From contig JAZBQD010000014.1 of assembly GCA_036583965.1 (NCBI GenBank), positions 40,906,990 through 40,970,989 on the forward strand: a DNA stretch of 64,000 nucleotides. Direction: 5' to 3'. The translations under genes and the position numbers were made by a program. Position 1 is the first letter of the stretch; each line of letters opens with the position of its first letter. The notes below the pieces were generated by a model, which was not told the DNA's origin, searched no databases, and saw only the letters and a program-made list of their open reading frames with translations. Below, in pieces: positions 25,106 to 38,639 of this stretch. This stretch comes from Prunella strophiata. Taxonomy: Eukaryota; Chordata; Aves; Passeriformes; Prunellidae.

Positions 25106-28100
25106 ATAACAAAGTGCTATTTGTATCTGTAATGTTGGAACTTTGATGTGCTAAAATTGTAATTTCATTGTTTTATAGATAAAATAAGTATATGCATAAT
25201 TGTGTCAGACTCTTGGAATTTGTCAAAGAAATAACCCAAATTCCCTTTTCTTATTGTGTGTTCTTTTTAAACAAAAATAAGTGCATCATATGTAGGATGG
25301 TCTGTTTGCAGGAATGTTCATCACTTGTTAAAGAAGTTCAGTATTAAGTGTGACATTAGATTATTAGGGACACCCCATTGCTAGGTTAAATACTGTCCTC
25401 TTCTGAAGTCTTATACAAACCCAGCATCTTGCCAGACTTTTAGTGATAAAGTACAGAGAAGGAAAAAAAGCTGACATTCCAAAGTTTAAAATAAGGATCT
25501 ATTGTTCAGATTCTCACATTGCTGACAAAAGGTGCACTATTTTAGAAGGATGCTTATCAAGTCTTAAAAAACTGTAATTCTCCTTGTAAGAATTGAAGTT
25601 TTTTCTGGTTTTAGAAGTGTTAATTTCCCAACCATGTAATGAAGTGTGCAATAAGAATGCTTAATGATCCCTATGTAAAAAATCAAGACAGAAAAAGGTG
25701 ATTTGTAAGCTTATCAGTATGCGTCAAAAAGAAGATAAGAATGAAGTCACCTAATTTGCTTCTCACTTTGATAGCCTACATGCAGTGTTTTAATGCAGCA
25801 GGAAGGAACATTTTTGTTTTTCTAAATGTGATGCTGTAACGTGTACCTATCTTTTGCATGTTATTTTTCATGTCTGTGAAGTAGCCTGAAAGATCAGGTC
25901 ATGTGGAGGATTTTAAATCTTCTTCAGTGGTCTTTAGCTCTAGAAATAAGCTGTGGTGAATTCACTGCTGCTTTTAGTTTTGTAACCTTAGATAACACTT
26001 TCAAAGCTGAAATACAGACACCATACCTCCCCACTACTGTCAAATTTGCAGCTGGGGCAATGGAAAAGCCTAGCTTCACCCATCCTTGTCTGAAATAGGG
26101 TAAATGTCAAGGTAGGCTCCTTGACAGTCAAGACAGTCAAAAGGCTTGGGTATCTGGAGCAACATATATTTTCATCATTCTCCACTGACTTCAGTGAGGG
26201 CTGAGTGTGAGTTAAAGTTAATCCTAACTTTAGGATTCAACATTAGATATGTCCAGGCTGAATCCAGAGACAAACATCATGGTCCATCAGCCAATCTGTC
26301 ATGTCACTTTAGATAAAAAGCTTAGAATTTGCTTTGTCATATGTCCTGCCATGTTGTTTTCCAGTCTTTGTCTTTTCGATGGATAGTGGAAAGACAAGAT
26401 GCTATGGGTTCATTTCACTACTTTTTTTTCAGGGACATAATTTTCCTTCTAAAAACATGCCTGGAAACAATTATGTTTGCCTGAATTTCAAGTTTGACTC
26501 TGGAGACATAATGTGAAATTCTGAAAAAAAGATTTTTTGAATACATATAAAAATTTTATCAGATATTTTGTGAGAAAAAATTAGATTTAATTTGTCTCAT
26601 GCAAATATCACATTTACTCCAATCTCTGTCTTGGAAAAAAATGTTTGGAGATCTCATTATCTTCCTTCTTTTATTTCTAAGGACATATGGCTATTTCATG
26701 AGCACCTTCTTACTACTCCACTTCCCCGAGTATACCTATATTTAATTTCCATTACCACTTGGTGTAGTAGAAATGAAATAGTCCTTCATTTGATACTTAT
26801 TGTGAAAAGATGTCACTCTCACTGTTTTTTACTGTTTTACTTTCTTCCATTGTTTCTAAATAAGAAATGGAAACATAAGGAATTTACTGAAATTGAAAAT
26901 TAAATCAATTTAGTAAATCAGGAAACATGCATAGTAAAGGACAAAACTTTCACTGAGTTAAAAAAAAAATGTGGCTGATATAAAGGAAAACAGGATATAA
27001 AGGAAATAAAGGCTGATATAAAGGAAAACATGTCACTTCAGATTTCAAACTTCCTAATGAGGTGATATGAGGGTCTGACTGTCAAAGTGGAAATAATATC
27101 ACCTGCCAGTTTGATGCCATCCATGACCATATTTTATTGAAGGAAATTTAAGCGTGAAAGAAGCAGACTCGGTATTGATTATGATCAAAAAGCTTCTGGC
27201 CAGAGTGGTGTTAGTTGGCTGTGTCACAGCAGCAATTACACAGCACTGGTCCCCGGAGACTTTCACCTACTTGTTAGATGAAATCAATAATACCCAGACA
27301 AGCACTGAAATGACATTTTAATGTTCACAAAGAACATTTACACTTCAGGGCTGCCTTTGAAAAAGTTTCTAACAGTGATGGAGAGGGCAAATGGAGGGTT
27401 CTATGTAGCAGGCAAAGACGCTTGCTTTCAGACCAAGTTATTAGCTGTCATTGGAGGGGCCTTTGCCAAGATTATGTGAAAATGGATAATAGATAAATAA
27501 TGGATATAATAGGTAATGGATAATTTTGACAGAGACAAACTGGTTGCAAGTATTTTGAGGAGAGGCAGTGAGATATGAGAAAGTAGAGGAGTTTGACGCA
27601 GCTGCACCTTCTAACCCCAAGAGATGATACAACCCAAGATGATGGGACCAAAATATGCAAGGTGGCAAGTGTTAGCTACATTTCTCTCAATGATATGTTT
27701 TTTACTAGATACATTTTGACTTCAAATTCTTTTAAGCAGAATGAAATGTGGGAGATCAAAATCTGAATTAGGTTGCTTTTAATGATTTTATTTTAAGGCA
27801 GCTATAATTTCTGCTGGAGATTCAGTCAGAATGCCTCCTCCATGTTTTTTCTGAAAATTCTCAAATGCCTAGAGTTAGGTAATGATACTAGGCATCCAGG
27901 AATGTCAAAAAAGGTACTCACTTTGCCTCTTTTGTGGCTTAACTCCAGTAACAGCTAAGTCCCACAAAAGTGCTTGCTCACTTCCCCTCATATGGTTGTG
28001 TTGAGAATTGAAAGAGAAGTGAGAAAACTCATGAGTTGAGATAAACCAGCGATATAGGCAAAGCAAAAAAAAAAATGTACATGTGAGCGAAATAAGGATT

Positions 28101-30590
28101 CATTCACTGCTTTCCATCAGAAGGCCAGTGCTTAGCCATCTCTGTACAATTGCTATGAGGAAAATTAACTCTATCTGGTCCAAATGGAGTATATCCCCTT
28201 CAATTTCATAATGATTTAAGAAGAAGGCTGCTAAGTCCTTGCATTTCGTCTCAGTGTTTCTGTGCTGCAGGAAGAAAGAGATTCTTGCAGCTTGGGATCA
28301 ATTGCCTCTACAGACAAATGTGATTTAAATCTATATTCTTATTTTTTAATGAAAGTTCCTGGATACTGCAGAAACTAAGGCAGTAGGACTAATGTCCAAA
28401 CCCAGTTCAACCTTCTTATTAAATCTAGACCAATAAGACCTCTCAAATATTTTGGCATTTCTGATGTAAAAAAATTAACTGTAGTTTATTTTGATTATTG
28501 TCATTAAAAATTGTTCACTACTTATTTTTTCTCCTAAAAAAAAAAATCAAATTAAACACGAAAAGAAATGAGATTATCATAATCTTTCCCATTGCAGTGT
28601 AATATTATATATGTAATTTAATTCCTGAACATGATGAAAATACCAAATCAAGCTATCTTTTTCCACATTTATACATCAGTGTGGACTCTAGCATGTATCT
28701 TCTGTAGAGGTTAATCTCTCATATTTATTTTATCTTTCTTCAGGTAAAAAAATATACTGAAAACCAAAATAAAATATGTACATTTAATCTGCAGTAATTC
28801 AGATCTGTTACAGTGTTTTTGAAGTGTTAGCTCAAAACACGAAGCTTTACAAAATAAAACAGAAATTCAAATTTCTGGCTTTTGAATGAATCTGATTAGA
28901 TGGACAAGTGATATGAGAAATATGAGCTAATACCTAGCTAAACTATGTGAGCCCTGTCACAATTCTGTGCCAGTGTGAACTTAAAGGATCCATTAATGAC
29001 CAAACTCATGCAATATTCACTGCTGCTACATCAAATGGGTCAGTTTGTTTTACTAACATAGCCAGTGCCAAGAATGTTGCTGCCTTGCAACTCAATGAAC
29101 AATGGTAGATCAGCCAACAACTGTCCTCTGGAATTACTGCAGCTACCAAAAACCTTTCCAAGCATCAACAGAATCCCAACTTTCCTAGCTTGTCCAGGAG
29201 GTGCTGTGGAACAGAGAACAATGTAATTTCTCCTTGGTTTTTAAGAAGCAATTGAGGAGGCAGGGAACAATTTTTTTTTCTTCTCTTCTTCACCTTTATA
29301 ACTCACAAAGAAAGACTGGAAGGAGATCTTGGGAGTTAAAATTTTCAATATTCTTCTTGTTTGCTTTTTCCTTCTGGAAGGGTTTAATCAAGTGTAAAGG
29401 ACTTAACATACTTATGCTTAGGAATTCAGTTTATCTCCTTCATAGAAACATGGGTATAAGTCTTAAAAATAAAGATATGTGAGGTTTGCATGGACTTAAA
29501 CACAGATGTGTCTTTAAGACCTGGCTTGAGCATGCCCAGTTTCAATGTTACGGTTGGGAACTCCCTTGCGGTCTCTGAATGCCGAACCTCCACCATCACA
29601 GCCTTCCTTTTCTGTAATGGAGCTGTACCAGTCAAACTGCTTATGACAAAAAAAGGGTTAAAAAATCCCCCAGACCAAGTACTCAAAAATTGTGTGTACA
29701 GCTAAGAAGAGTTCTTTTCACTGCATGTTTCAAACTGCATTTTATCTTTGTTTATTTAGCACTTTGGAGAAAGAAAATATTTATGAATGAAGCAACTACA
29801 AACCCCTTGGACAAGGTATTCAACATAGTGCTATGCATTCTCTCTTACAACATATCTCTCTGATGTATTGTGTAACCAGGGAAAACCAGAGTTTATATTT
29901 TCCTTGAAAAATACTACAAATAAAATGTATTCATTTCCCCCATTCCAAATAGTAAGCAATTCCCCTGTTTTCGTCACAGAGAATAAAGACTTAAAAAAGT
30001 TACTTTAAAAGGCATCCTTTTGTCAGTCACCTTTCTTGAATGACAGTGTACCATATTTATATAAAATTAATTTTTATATAATTAATTGTAACCTTAAAAG
30101 TAAAGCAGTTCATAAGGACATTTGTTATGAAGTCAATAAGACTACATATTAAAATGCTTATTATGAATCTGGATGTGGATGCCTTTTCATTTTGGAATAT
30201 TAGTTAAACATTTTTTTTTTAGAAAATACCTTTGCAGTTAAAATATTATTTTTAGATTTTCATTAAAGAGAATATATTTTTCCTTTCATGTACTATTTCT
30301 TACAAAAATCAGAATTCTATATTCCCTACAGGTTGCAGTATTCTGCATTCAATTTTTATTCTAATAGCTGTAGGTGGTTGTGTGCATTAAAAGATTGAAT
30401 ATTAATATAGCAGCTATCAATGAACTAAATCCTCAGATCTATTGAAATGGGGACCAGGAGTAGAACTCTTATTCTCACCTATATGCATCATCAGTACTGG
30501 ATGTGATCCTGAAAAGTATTCAAGTCCATTCTACCTAGCAAAAGTAGATGTATCATTGCCAGTGTTTTGAGCAATGTAATTAAAATATAT
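25106..30590. other. AT-rich unique DNA, no supported gene
   Basis: No gene is supported. Open frames reach about 103 codons (plus 26592-26903) with no recognisable domain. A 38-bp imperfect duplication is present at 26973-27030. A near-palindrome of ATATAAAATTAATTTTTATAT type lies near 30055-30080. Confidence 0.7.
26973..27030. repeat. partial tandem duplication, 38-bp period
   Basis: The 20-mer GGCTGATATAAAGGAAAACA occurs at 26973 and again, identically, at 27011. The intervening 18 bases contain a third GATATAAAGGAAA-like copy. This is a small local duplication without coding meaning. Confidence 0.9.
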
Positions 30591-30670
30591 GTTTGGGGGT
30601 TGGTTTGTCGTTTTGGGGTTTTTGTTTGTTTGTTTGTTTTTCTTTTTGTTTTTTTTTTCTTTTTTTTTGG
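30591..30670 (+). repeat. T/G low-complexity tract with (GTTT)n
   Basis: A run of G/T sequence includes GGGGG and GGGG runs, four GTTT units and long T runs. It is similar in kind to the tract at 9057-9236 and the smaller one near 5150-5195, all with the T/G strand on plus. The open frames across it are artefacts of composition. Confidence 0.9.
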
Positions 30671-30892
30671 TGGAAGACCAGTGCTTTCGAAAAGAAGCTC
30701 CTCATCATCTCTAATTTCTAAACTTTGGGAAGTTGTCACTGAGGATCAGATAAGCTGCTTGCTAATCTAGATATGACCATGTGGGGCTGTTCAGAATTAT
30801 TTAATTGAGTTTACAGAAACAATATTTGATTTTAAACAGTTTTTAATTTGAAAATAATTTTGGATGTGAAGAAGATGACATCGGACAGAAAG

Positions 30893-31630
30893 ATTAATGT
30901 GAAACAACACAATCTGGATTGTAGAGAACCTATGGAGATCATTTGGTCCAGTTCCCTGCCCAAAATCAGACCACAGCATAGAGTCAGAGCAGGTTGCTTA
31001 GTCCCTTGGTGAGTTTTGCATGTTTCCAAGGATGGGGATTTCACAACCTCTGCAGTCAAACTGTCCCAAGTTTTACAGTCAAACATCTTTCCAGTGAACT
31101 TTTTTCCTTTTTATTGAATCAGAACTTGAAGTCTCTTGTCTTTCTGCCGAGTGTCTGCAAGTAAAGTCTGTCTCTGCCTCTTCACAGCTCCCATTAAGTA
31201 TTGAAAATAATGTTAATATCTTTTAATTTTCTCTTTTCCAAATCCAATAAACCTGAACTCCTCAACTTATTCTCATTTTTTATGTCCTCCAGCCCACTAT
31301 ACCTCTTGGGAATTTTCCTCTGGAGCTGTGCAGTTCTTCAATGCCTTTATTGTATTGAGAGCCCCCAAACTGGATACAGTTCTCCAGATGCAGCTTAGTG
31401 AGTACTAGCTACAGGTGGAAAAATATTTCCTTCCAGTCTTTGTATGTGTTCTTGGTCATGCAGTCCAGTATATGATTAATCTTAATCACCAAAAGGCATT
31501 GCTGACACATGTCTGAAGTGTTGACTGCTATGACTCCCATGTAGCTTTCTACAGAGCTGTTTCCTAGCCACTTGGCACCCAAGAGAGTCCTGCTAGCTCA
31601 ATCCTCTAGCTTCCTGCAACTGCAGCCACC
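30893..31630 (-). mobile_element. CR1 LINE, diverged 3' portion
   Basis: Read on the plus strand, this follows the known order of a reverse-complemented CR1 3' region: TATGGAGATCATTTGGTCCA near 30930, GAGCAGGTTGCTTAG near 30987, GATGGGGATTTCACAACCTC near 31033, CCTGAACTCCTCAACTTATT near 31251, CTGGATACAGTTCTCCAGAT near 31371, and a stretch near 31500 resembling the sequence around the CR1 reverse-transcriptase end. The octamer repeat expected before 30893 is lost or decayed. Substitutions and small indels throughout indicate an old, inactive copy. The right-hand boundary is approximate, since similarity fades after about 31600. Confidence 0.85.
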
Positions 31631-32140
31631 AGTTTGTTTTCACTTACAAAATGCTGAGACAACTTCCATCCCATCATATTGTTGAGACACTTTGTCCCCA
31701 CACTGATCTTCTATTTTGAATAAAAGGGGCAAATGCCTTATAGACCTTATATTAGACCAAAAGAAAATTAAGGCCCCACTTGTTCTACAAAATAGATGCT
31801 CAAGCTGGGGAGATAGCTCCTCAATGACTTCCTGATGGAGAGAATGGAAGAAGAGTGAAATCATATGTAGGTACACAGTTTGTGGTAATTGGGAGTGGGG
31901 CTGGGGCTGAGCCTCATCCCCAATGGGTACAGCTGTGAGAAGCAGGTGAACAGCATTGAAAGCAATGAGACAGGAGTGCTGAGGTGCACTGACCAATCAC
32001 CAAAGGTAGCAGAGGGCACACAGGTGCAATGCATGAACATGAGGGGTGCAAAAGGTTGGGCTAAAGAACAAGAAAGGCAGACACTTGCAGTCTTTAGAAG
32101 TGGTATGGTGTTACTCTGTAAGGGTTGAAGCTTTCTGAAA
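31631..32140. other. GC-richer block beside CR1, unidentified
   Basis: This block is richer in GC than its surroundings and directly follows the decayed CR1. It contains an open frame on minus (31640-31996, 118 codons) and one on plus (31889-32128, 79 codons), which overlap. Neither product resembles a family I know. It could be an older interspersed repeat or simply unique sequence. No terminal repeats or target duplication are visible. Confidence 0.4.
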
Positions 32141-34255
32141 TTGTGTCATGATACTTGTGTATTGTGGCTGTCTTAACTGTGACATATGCTGCGGTGTGTG
32201 CTGTGCCAGTTGCATCTTTATAGGGACCAGAAAGTCTTATACTGGACTGGTATAGTTGGACATAACTCTGGGTAAAGCTACCTAAGAATTTTTCCTAGGT
32301 GTCACCAGGAAATCCAGACAAGAGGTACAAATCTTAGCTAAAACTGGTTTAATTACCTAAAAAGCTTGCAGTGCTGCTGCTTATGAGTTAGCTGTAGACT
32401 TCAGCAGTTTGGAGTTTTACCCAAGTAACTGAAAGTATTGAATTTCATGGCAATATTCATTAATTATTCTGGTGACAGTTAGCAGCTGCCTGTCATAGCC
32501 AGAGGTCTTTGATAATTTTCTTTTAATTAATTTTAAGAAAACTCAAAGTTAATTAAACCTGTAACAATAAGCTGCATATGTTTTTGTTTGCTTTTTTATT
32601 TAACCTTTAACCCTAGTGTGCATAGCATTTAGATATTCTGAGTTGTCCAGTATGTACGTATTCTAGCCTTTATACACATTTCTGAAAATGTTTAGAATGT
32701 TTGGTTTGATTTTGCTTGAGATGGTTTCGTTGTTATTTTTTTTTTTTTTTTCTTCTTATTTGGAATGGCTATTCTGCTACATATTCTGTAGTGATTGCCT
32801 TCCTGAATTTTACAAAATGTATTTGGATTTCAAGTTTTCAGTCCAGATTCAGTTTAGGCTTTTTGGAAGGCCTGTTTTCACCTGAAAAGACAGCAGGTGA
32901 ATTAAATAGTTGGCTGATTTTTATACTGGTCAGTCTTTATATTGCCTAAAAATGCATTGGATTTTGTCTATTACCACCAGGGAAACTTCTCATTCAATAT
33001 TAGCGATCTACTGACATGTTTCTTAAAATACTATTTCTTTGACCAGATTGGTAGCTCCAAGAGAAAAATATTTGGGGTTTTCTAAGGTTTTTAATATAAT
33101 TGTAAACAAAATTAATTGCATTTTCATGCTAAACTGAAAAGTAGTACTTTAATCTAACAATAAGTTTGATTTGCAATATGAGCTTTACATGAAGTAAAAA
33201 CTTGGTCAATGAATAATAAATGCTACTGGAAACCTTAACTCAGGTGTGTAACCATCTCCTTCTGCTACAATTTGTACTTATTGCAGCACAAATCTGAGAA
33301 AATTTATTTGCATTCTTTTATGGTAGTTAATTAATTTTGCTTAATTCTGTAATATCTGAAAACAGCTATATCTTGTGCAAAATGAAAATAACCCTGTAAT
33401 CAATGTTATCGTGGTGAATATTTAAATAAAAAGTAATGACAGGAAATTTATGTTATAACAATTAAAATTATTAATTTTTTCCATCTCTTAAGTTGCAGGA
33501 GGATAGCAGAACACTATTACAAGGGTGCTGGGTGCATTAGTGGAAAGACATTATTATTCTTTAAATTGTTTGTGACAGAGTTGCACCAGCAGGCCCACAG
33601 ATTATTTACCTGTGATACAGCTGCTCAAAGATGAGACAAAAATACATTGCTTTTTTGAGACTCTAAATCATCAGTGGAGACAGAGAAAATAATATTAAAA
33701 TGAAGCTTCATTTCTGATTCGTCTGAACCCATTAAAGCAAAATAAAACTTAACCTGATACTCAGTCAGGAAGACTGAAAATGCGTGGCTGTTCCATCTTG
33801 TGATGCCTTATTAACAAATATTTGCTTTTCTGATTCTTTGTCTCAACTACTGTAAATCCTAAGATAACAGAAGAATGAAATTATGGATAAAATCCCCACT
33901 GCTGTATGGAAATATTGTGTGGTGAAAGACCTTCTCCAAATTCTTAAAAAGGTAGGTACACAGAAAATCAGGTTAATTGAAATCACTGAGATACTTTAGT
34001 ACTTTAAGCTTTTCACGAATGCCACAATTGGACCTGGCTTAATTGCCTTCATCTTTGTTGTTTCAGAATCTCTTCAGGAAAGATATTAGGGTGTATAATT
34101 TTTTGTCCTCTTTTCCAGATCTTTTTTTTTCCTGTGGCAGCTCAGTGTTTGAAACAAATGGTCACAACCAAGAGATGAAGAGCTTATCTGAAGTAAACGA
34201 TTAAAAGATTGTTTTTCTTCATCAGATCACAGTCAGAAAGAAAGTTATAGTTTCT

Positions 34256-34289
34256 GTCAGCCATCTCCTGCTGTCAGCTATCTCCTGCA
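34256..34289. repeat. tandem duplication, 17-bp unit, 2 copies
   Basis: GTCAGCCATCTCCTGCT at 34256-34272 is followed immediately by a copy differing at two positions (34273-34289). It is a short local duplication of no evident function. Confidence 0.9.
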
Positions 34290-37280
34290 GTTTGAGTGGT
34301 GAGTCATTGCTCTGTGACTGAAAGAGTTCTTGTGTGCATCACTGAAGGAAGAAGAAATCATGGCATAATTTGTGCACTCATAATTTATATGTTAAAAAAA
34401 CCTTTTAATTCTTATTTAAATGATAAATTAAGTGGTCATTTATTCTATCTTCCTGCATTGTTCACATAGCATTTATGACACTGAAAGCTAGACTCCAGTT
34501 CCACACTGTCATCATCTGACAATTTGGTGTGCCAGTTTTCTTTGCTTGAAAGTCAATCCTCAGAGGCTATTTTCAGCCATGGTATTTACTCCCTCTTCAC
34601 ACCAACATACAACCTTGTGAGCAGGAATGTTGCCAAACTAACAGCCAGGCAAGAATACATTTCTAAATGTGAACCAGCAGGTGCTTCAGATAACAGGAGT
34701 AAGAACCAGAGCAGTGACAAGACAACAGCAGCTCCTGAATATCTGCATCTACAGAAAGAACCATGTTCTCTAAAAGTAACAAGAAGCTTAATTAATTTAT
34801 TTTAAAAAATGTGCAACCACAGAGGACGCATTAGTGGTCTACTAGAAAAATCTGCTCCAGCCTGAAAGAAAACAAATACCACACCTAAGTCTTAAAAATT
34901 GCATCAAAGGAGGGGTTACACGATATTGGAATATAATTGAATATATTAATAAGACCTGATTAGCTGCTGATTCTCTAGTAATAGTCATTATGCTCATCTT
35001 CTAGATACAGTACTTCAGAAAAAGGTGGAAAATAATCAGAGAGGAAAGTGAACTTGTCCTTTTACATTCTTCCTTTACAATGAATACTGCAGGTAACTCC
35101 TGCTAAAATATTAGGTCCTTGGGTAGGAACATTTTCCTAATATCTGTTGCAGTTCTGTACATTGAAAAGTTTAATTGCATTATATTAATACAATAAAATA
35201 CTCACAGAGAAAAAATTCACTTAAAGATTCATGAATTAATTGTTTGTAATAAAACATATTATATGGCTTGACTCCTTAAATAAATTAGTTTTTTCCCCCA
35301 CAGACTATTCAAAGGTGGAACAGAATAAATACATTAAGTAGTTTGAAATAGGTGTGAAAGTGTACAAATAATTTTCTGTATGCAAATAATACAACTGATA
35401 ATAATAGTGGCAGTAATATGACTGATTAGCAGTCTAGATATCAGATAAAAGTACTTTGAAAATGTGTGGAGGGTTTTCTTCGCTTACATCATCGTTATTA
35501 GATAGAATTAATGTTGCTTGGACATTTATTCATGTATCCATCCTGGAATACATTTAAATTTCTGTTCATTTTAACTACAATAATATTCTGGAAAAAAATA
35601 CAGGAGTTCTCTTTACTTCCAGAAGCCAGAAAAAGACTGTTTATATTTAAGTAGATGATCAGTTTTCAGTAACTGAAAATACTTGAAAATTTGTCTTATT
35701 CATGCAGAAGCTTGTACCTCAAGTACAGGCAACTAAACTGTAGGTAATATTTTGAAAGTGTCCAGTACTTCACTGATGTCTCCCATGAAAGTATATTTGC
35801 TGATGTAGTGGCTTTGTGTATGAATTATATCTCTACTAAGTGGCCATTAATCTAAGAATATGTAGTGTGCAAATAACATCTCAGGAAAATTTTAACAGTA
35901 TGGGAATTGTGAATAGCATCTTATTCTGTTCTTACTTTCACTGTGTCTCTCTTTTAGCCAAAAAGATTTATATTAAGAGGTTTTCATTAGCTGTTATGTA
36001 ACTTAACTGCGAAAGAGATGGTAGGCTATGATAAAGTCCTCATAAATTAAGAATATATATTAACAGGTTAGAAGAGAGTAAAAAACCTTCCAAATTATTC
36101 AAATATTAAATCTAACATTGATTCATAAAGCATGCCCAATAGCAGTCCATATTAATGCCTTCCCTGGTGGCATTTTTATACTTTTCTATCCAGCCTTGAA
36201 ATCTGTTAATCAAGCTAGATACTTATAATAAGTAAGCTGTACTTATCTGTATGATGTCTATTATTTTAAACACAGAATTGCAAGTGCAACTCTCTATAAT
36301 CTCTGCAATTGTGATTTAAGGTAGAAATGTACTGCTAAAAGATAAGCTGACTTGGCTGCACGTGTACACATCAAAGTCTTAAGATACAATTCACTGGCTC
36401 AATCCTTTTATTCTTTTTCCATTAACACTTGAATGAAAAAAATAACAAACAGAGTGGTTCATTTGTATAACAGTACACTCCTCCAGCAATATTTTTACTA
36501 CATATTTTGGTATTCAGACTTTGGACGACCCAAGCCACCTATAATGTTATGCTCTAGGTAAAACAGATGTTTCTGTTGATGTTTATGTGCAGTTTCAGCT
36601 TTTATTAACAGAGACATACAACTTTCATTTCTGAAACCCTCATAAATATTATTATTAACAAAGTCCAGTTTGTTTTGGTTTTATCTAGCTGTAACTGTTA
36701 AGGTAATGTAAGAAGTTAAAAACAAAAACTAAATTCGTTTGAGTAGACTAAACAAGGGCATAACACTGAGAAATTAATTAAATTAAAATTAAAAAGCACC
36801 CAAAATAATAATAATACATTAGGTATATATCACAGTTAATAAATTTTGTAATGGCAAAAGTAGAAGTGATTAATTTTCAATTTGCTCTTGGCTATAAATT
36901 ACATTTAATCATGATCAGGCACATTTATTTCTAACTCAGACAAATTCCTCACTATATCAGTTTCACAAAATGAAGAATAAGGAAAATACAGAAGTGAAGC
37001 CAGTGAGAGTTTGCCTCAGTGAAAGGGGAAAAGACTCATTAAAATTTCCACAATTTAGCCATCTTTAAAATGAGTTGAAGATTAAACATGTTGATAAGAT
37101 TTTTCTGCTCAAAACTAGTTGTCATGCATTATTTTATAAGAAATCATGGACTTGACTGACATTTGCTTTTAATTTGACAATTATAAAGGAGTATCTTAAA
37201 ATTGCCTGCTCAAAACAATTATTTTCCTGAATTAGCTAGACCCATTTTTTTTTTTCCTTTGGAAACCTAGAAAGTAGAGA

Positions 37281-37490
37281 CAGTTGATTCAAATCAGCAA
37301 CCCTCTTTCAGTTATGAGCAATGTAATTGAGAATGGACAACAAAATTAAGTGGCTGTCACAATTTTCTCAGCTATTGCCTTTAAAATTCAGGAGATGTGC
37401 AACTTACAATTTGTGTGCAACCTGCTGCTACTGTGACCAAGTCATATCACAGTTTAGTGAATAATTCAAGATGCTAATTTGGTAAATAGG
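37281..37490. promoter_or_regulatory. possible conserved non-coding element
   Basis: Repeat-free sequence with GAGCAATGTAATTGAGAATG, GTCACAATTTTCTCAGC, GTGACCAAGTCATATCAC and GATGCTAATTTGG in about 200 bases. SOX-like (ACAAT), homeodomain-like (TAATT) and bZIP-like motifs are mixed here at higher complexity than the surrounding AT-rich DNA. By style this is the best conserved-element candidate in the window. The claim rests on appearance only. Confidence 0.22.
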
Positions 37491-38639
37491 ATTTTGTGAG
37501 AAAACAAAGGCATCAAGGTATTTCTTTTTAATCCAGAAGTTTCTCCATGGTATCTCCACCTTTATTATCAACATTTATCATCCTATACATCTTTACACAT
37601 TCTCTTCTCATACAATATTGCTATTATTTGTAATGCTAAGGTATTATGTCCATAGCATTTATATAGAAAATTGTTTTTGCTCATTTTACAATTCAGTGAG
37701 TTAATGATACTGTAGTTAAATCTGTATAAAAGACTGTCTACACTGAAGGCTTATACCATGAAGGACTGCAGAATCAGAGAGCTACAGATCCAATACATAA
37801 AACTCTTCAGCTTTATGAATGACAAAAAGTGCTCTGACTCTTACAAATTGGATTTTTTTTGCTCATTCATTTTGTTGTAATTTATGAGCAGAATATTAAA
37901 TATTTGACTTTCATTAGTGTTTTGCAAGCCTTGGGCACTAAGGTTCGCCCTTTCTTCAGGATAATCCCCTACTTCTGGTTATTTTGTCAGCAGGTAATGG
38001 TTAACATCCATTGTTCTTCCCCAATTCTCTTTTAAAGATAGATTAATTGCTTTCTTTTCTGCTATGGTTTCTTTGCTTTAAATTGTATAAGAAGAGATTT
38101 TTGAAGGCAATTTTGATAATTTAAAATAGATCATTCATGAAAAATAATTTTTAACCTATTGCATGAATAATAGAATGCTTGTGGGAAGATAGACGTGTCT
38201 ATACTATTTTTGATTATTCCTTTGGGTTTTTTGGGGCTAACATTTTCAAGATATAAGTAGCAAGATCATGTTTGGAGAGTAAATTTATCTACCATCTCCG
38301 TTTCTCACAATTTACATTGTTGGCATTTTTTTTTGGCCTCAAATATTGCCAATATTAAAACCATTATCTTATTTCAGATGGTGTAAAGTCCTATCTTTTT
38401 TCGACTGTACCCTTGCCATAGGCCACTTAGTAATGGGGGGATGAATTTATAAATACATGGTTAAAAATAGCTGCAGAAAAGTCTTATAATAAAAGTATTT
38501 ACCTTTCTGATTTCACACAATTAATGTTGCAATCATGTTCTCCTTGGTGGAAAATCTTTGTAACTGATACATAAATAGTTTTTTGCAACTTTGTAAAAAA
38601 AACCCACTATGTTGGTTGCTGCATGAAAATTAGATTAAA

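Larger units (their letters stand above)
32141..38639. other. AT-rich unique DNA, no supported gene
   Basis: No gene is supported in this stretch; frames stay under 95 codons. It includes a T-rich run near 32737-32752, a 17-bp duplication at 34256-34289, and repeat-free stretches rich in TTAATTAA-like motifs (about 33300-33620 and 36720-37500) that resemble conserved non-coding DNA. Confidence 0.7.

Noticed and set aside
26106..26125. Small hairpin GTCAAGG with CCTTGAC
   Set aside because: A 7-bp stem is within chance expectation. The same holds for the 7-bp stems near 44522-44539 and 48243-48260.
31640..31996. 118-codon minus-strand open frame, the longest in the window
   Set aside because: No family resemblance, no splice or promoter context, and it abuts a decayed CR1. 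It is kept only as part of an unidentified block.
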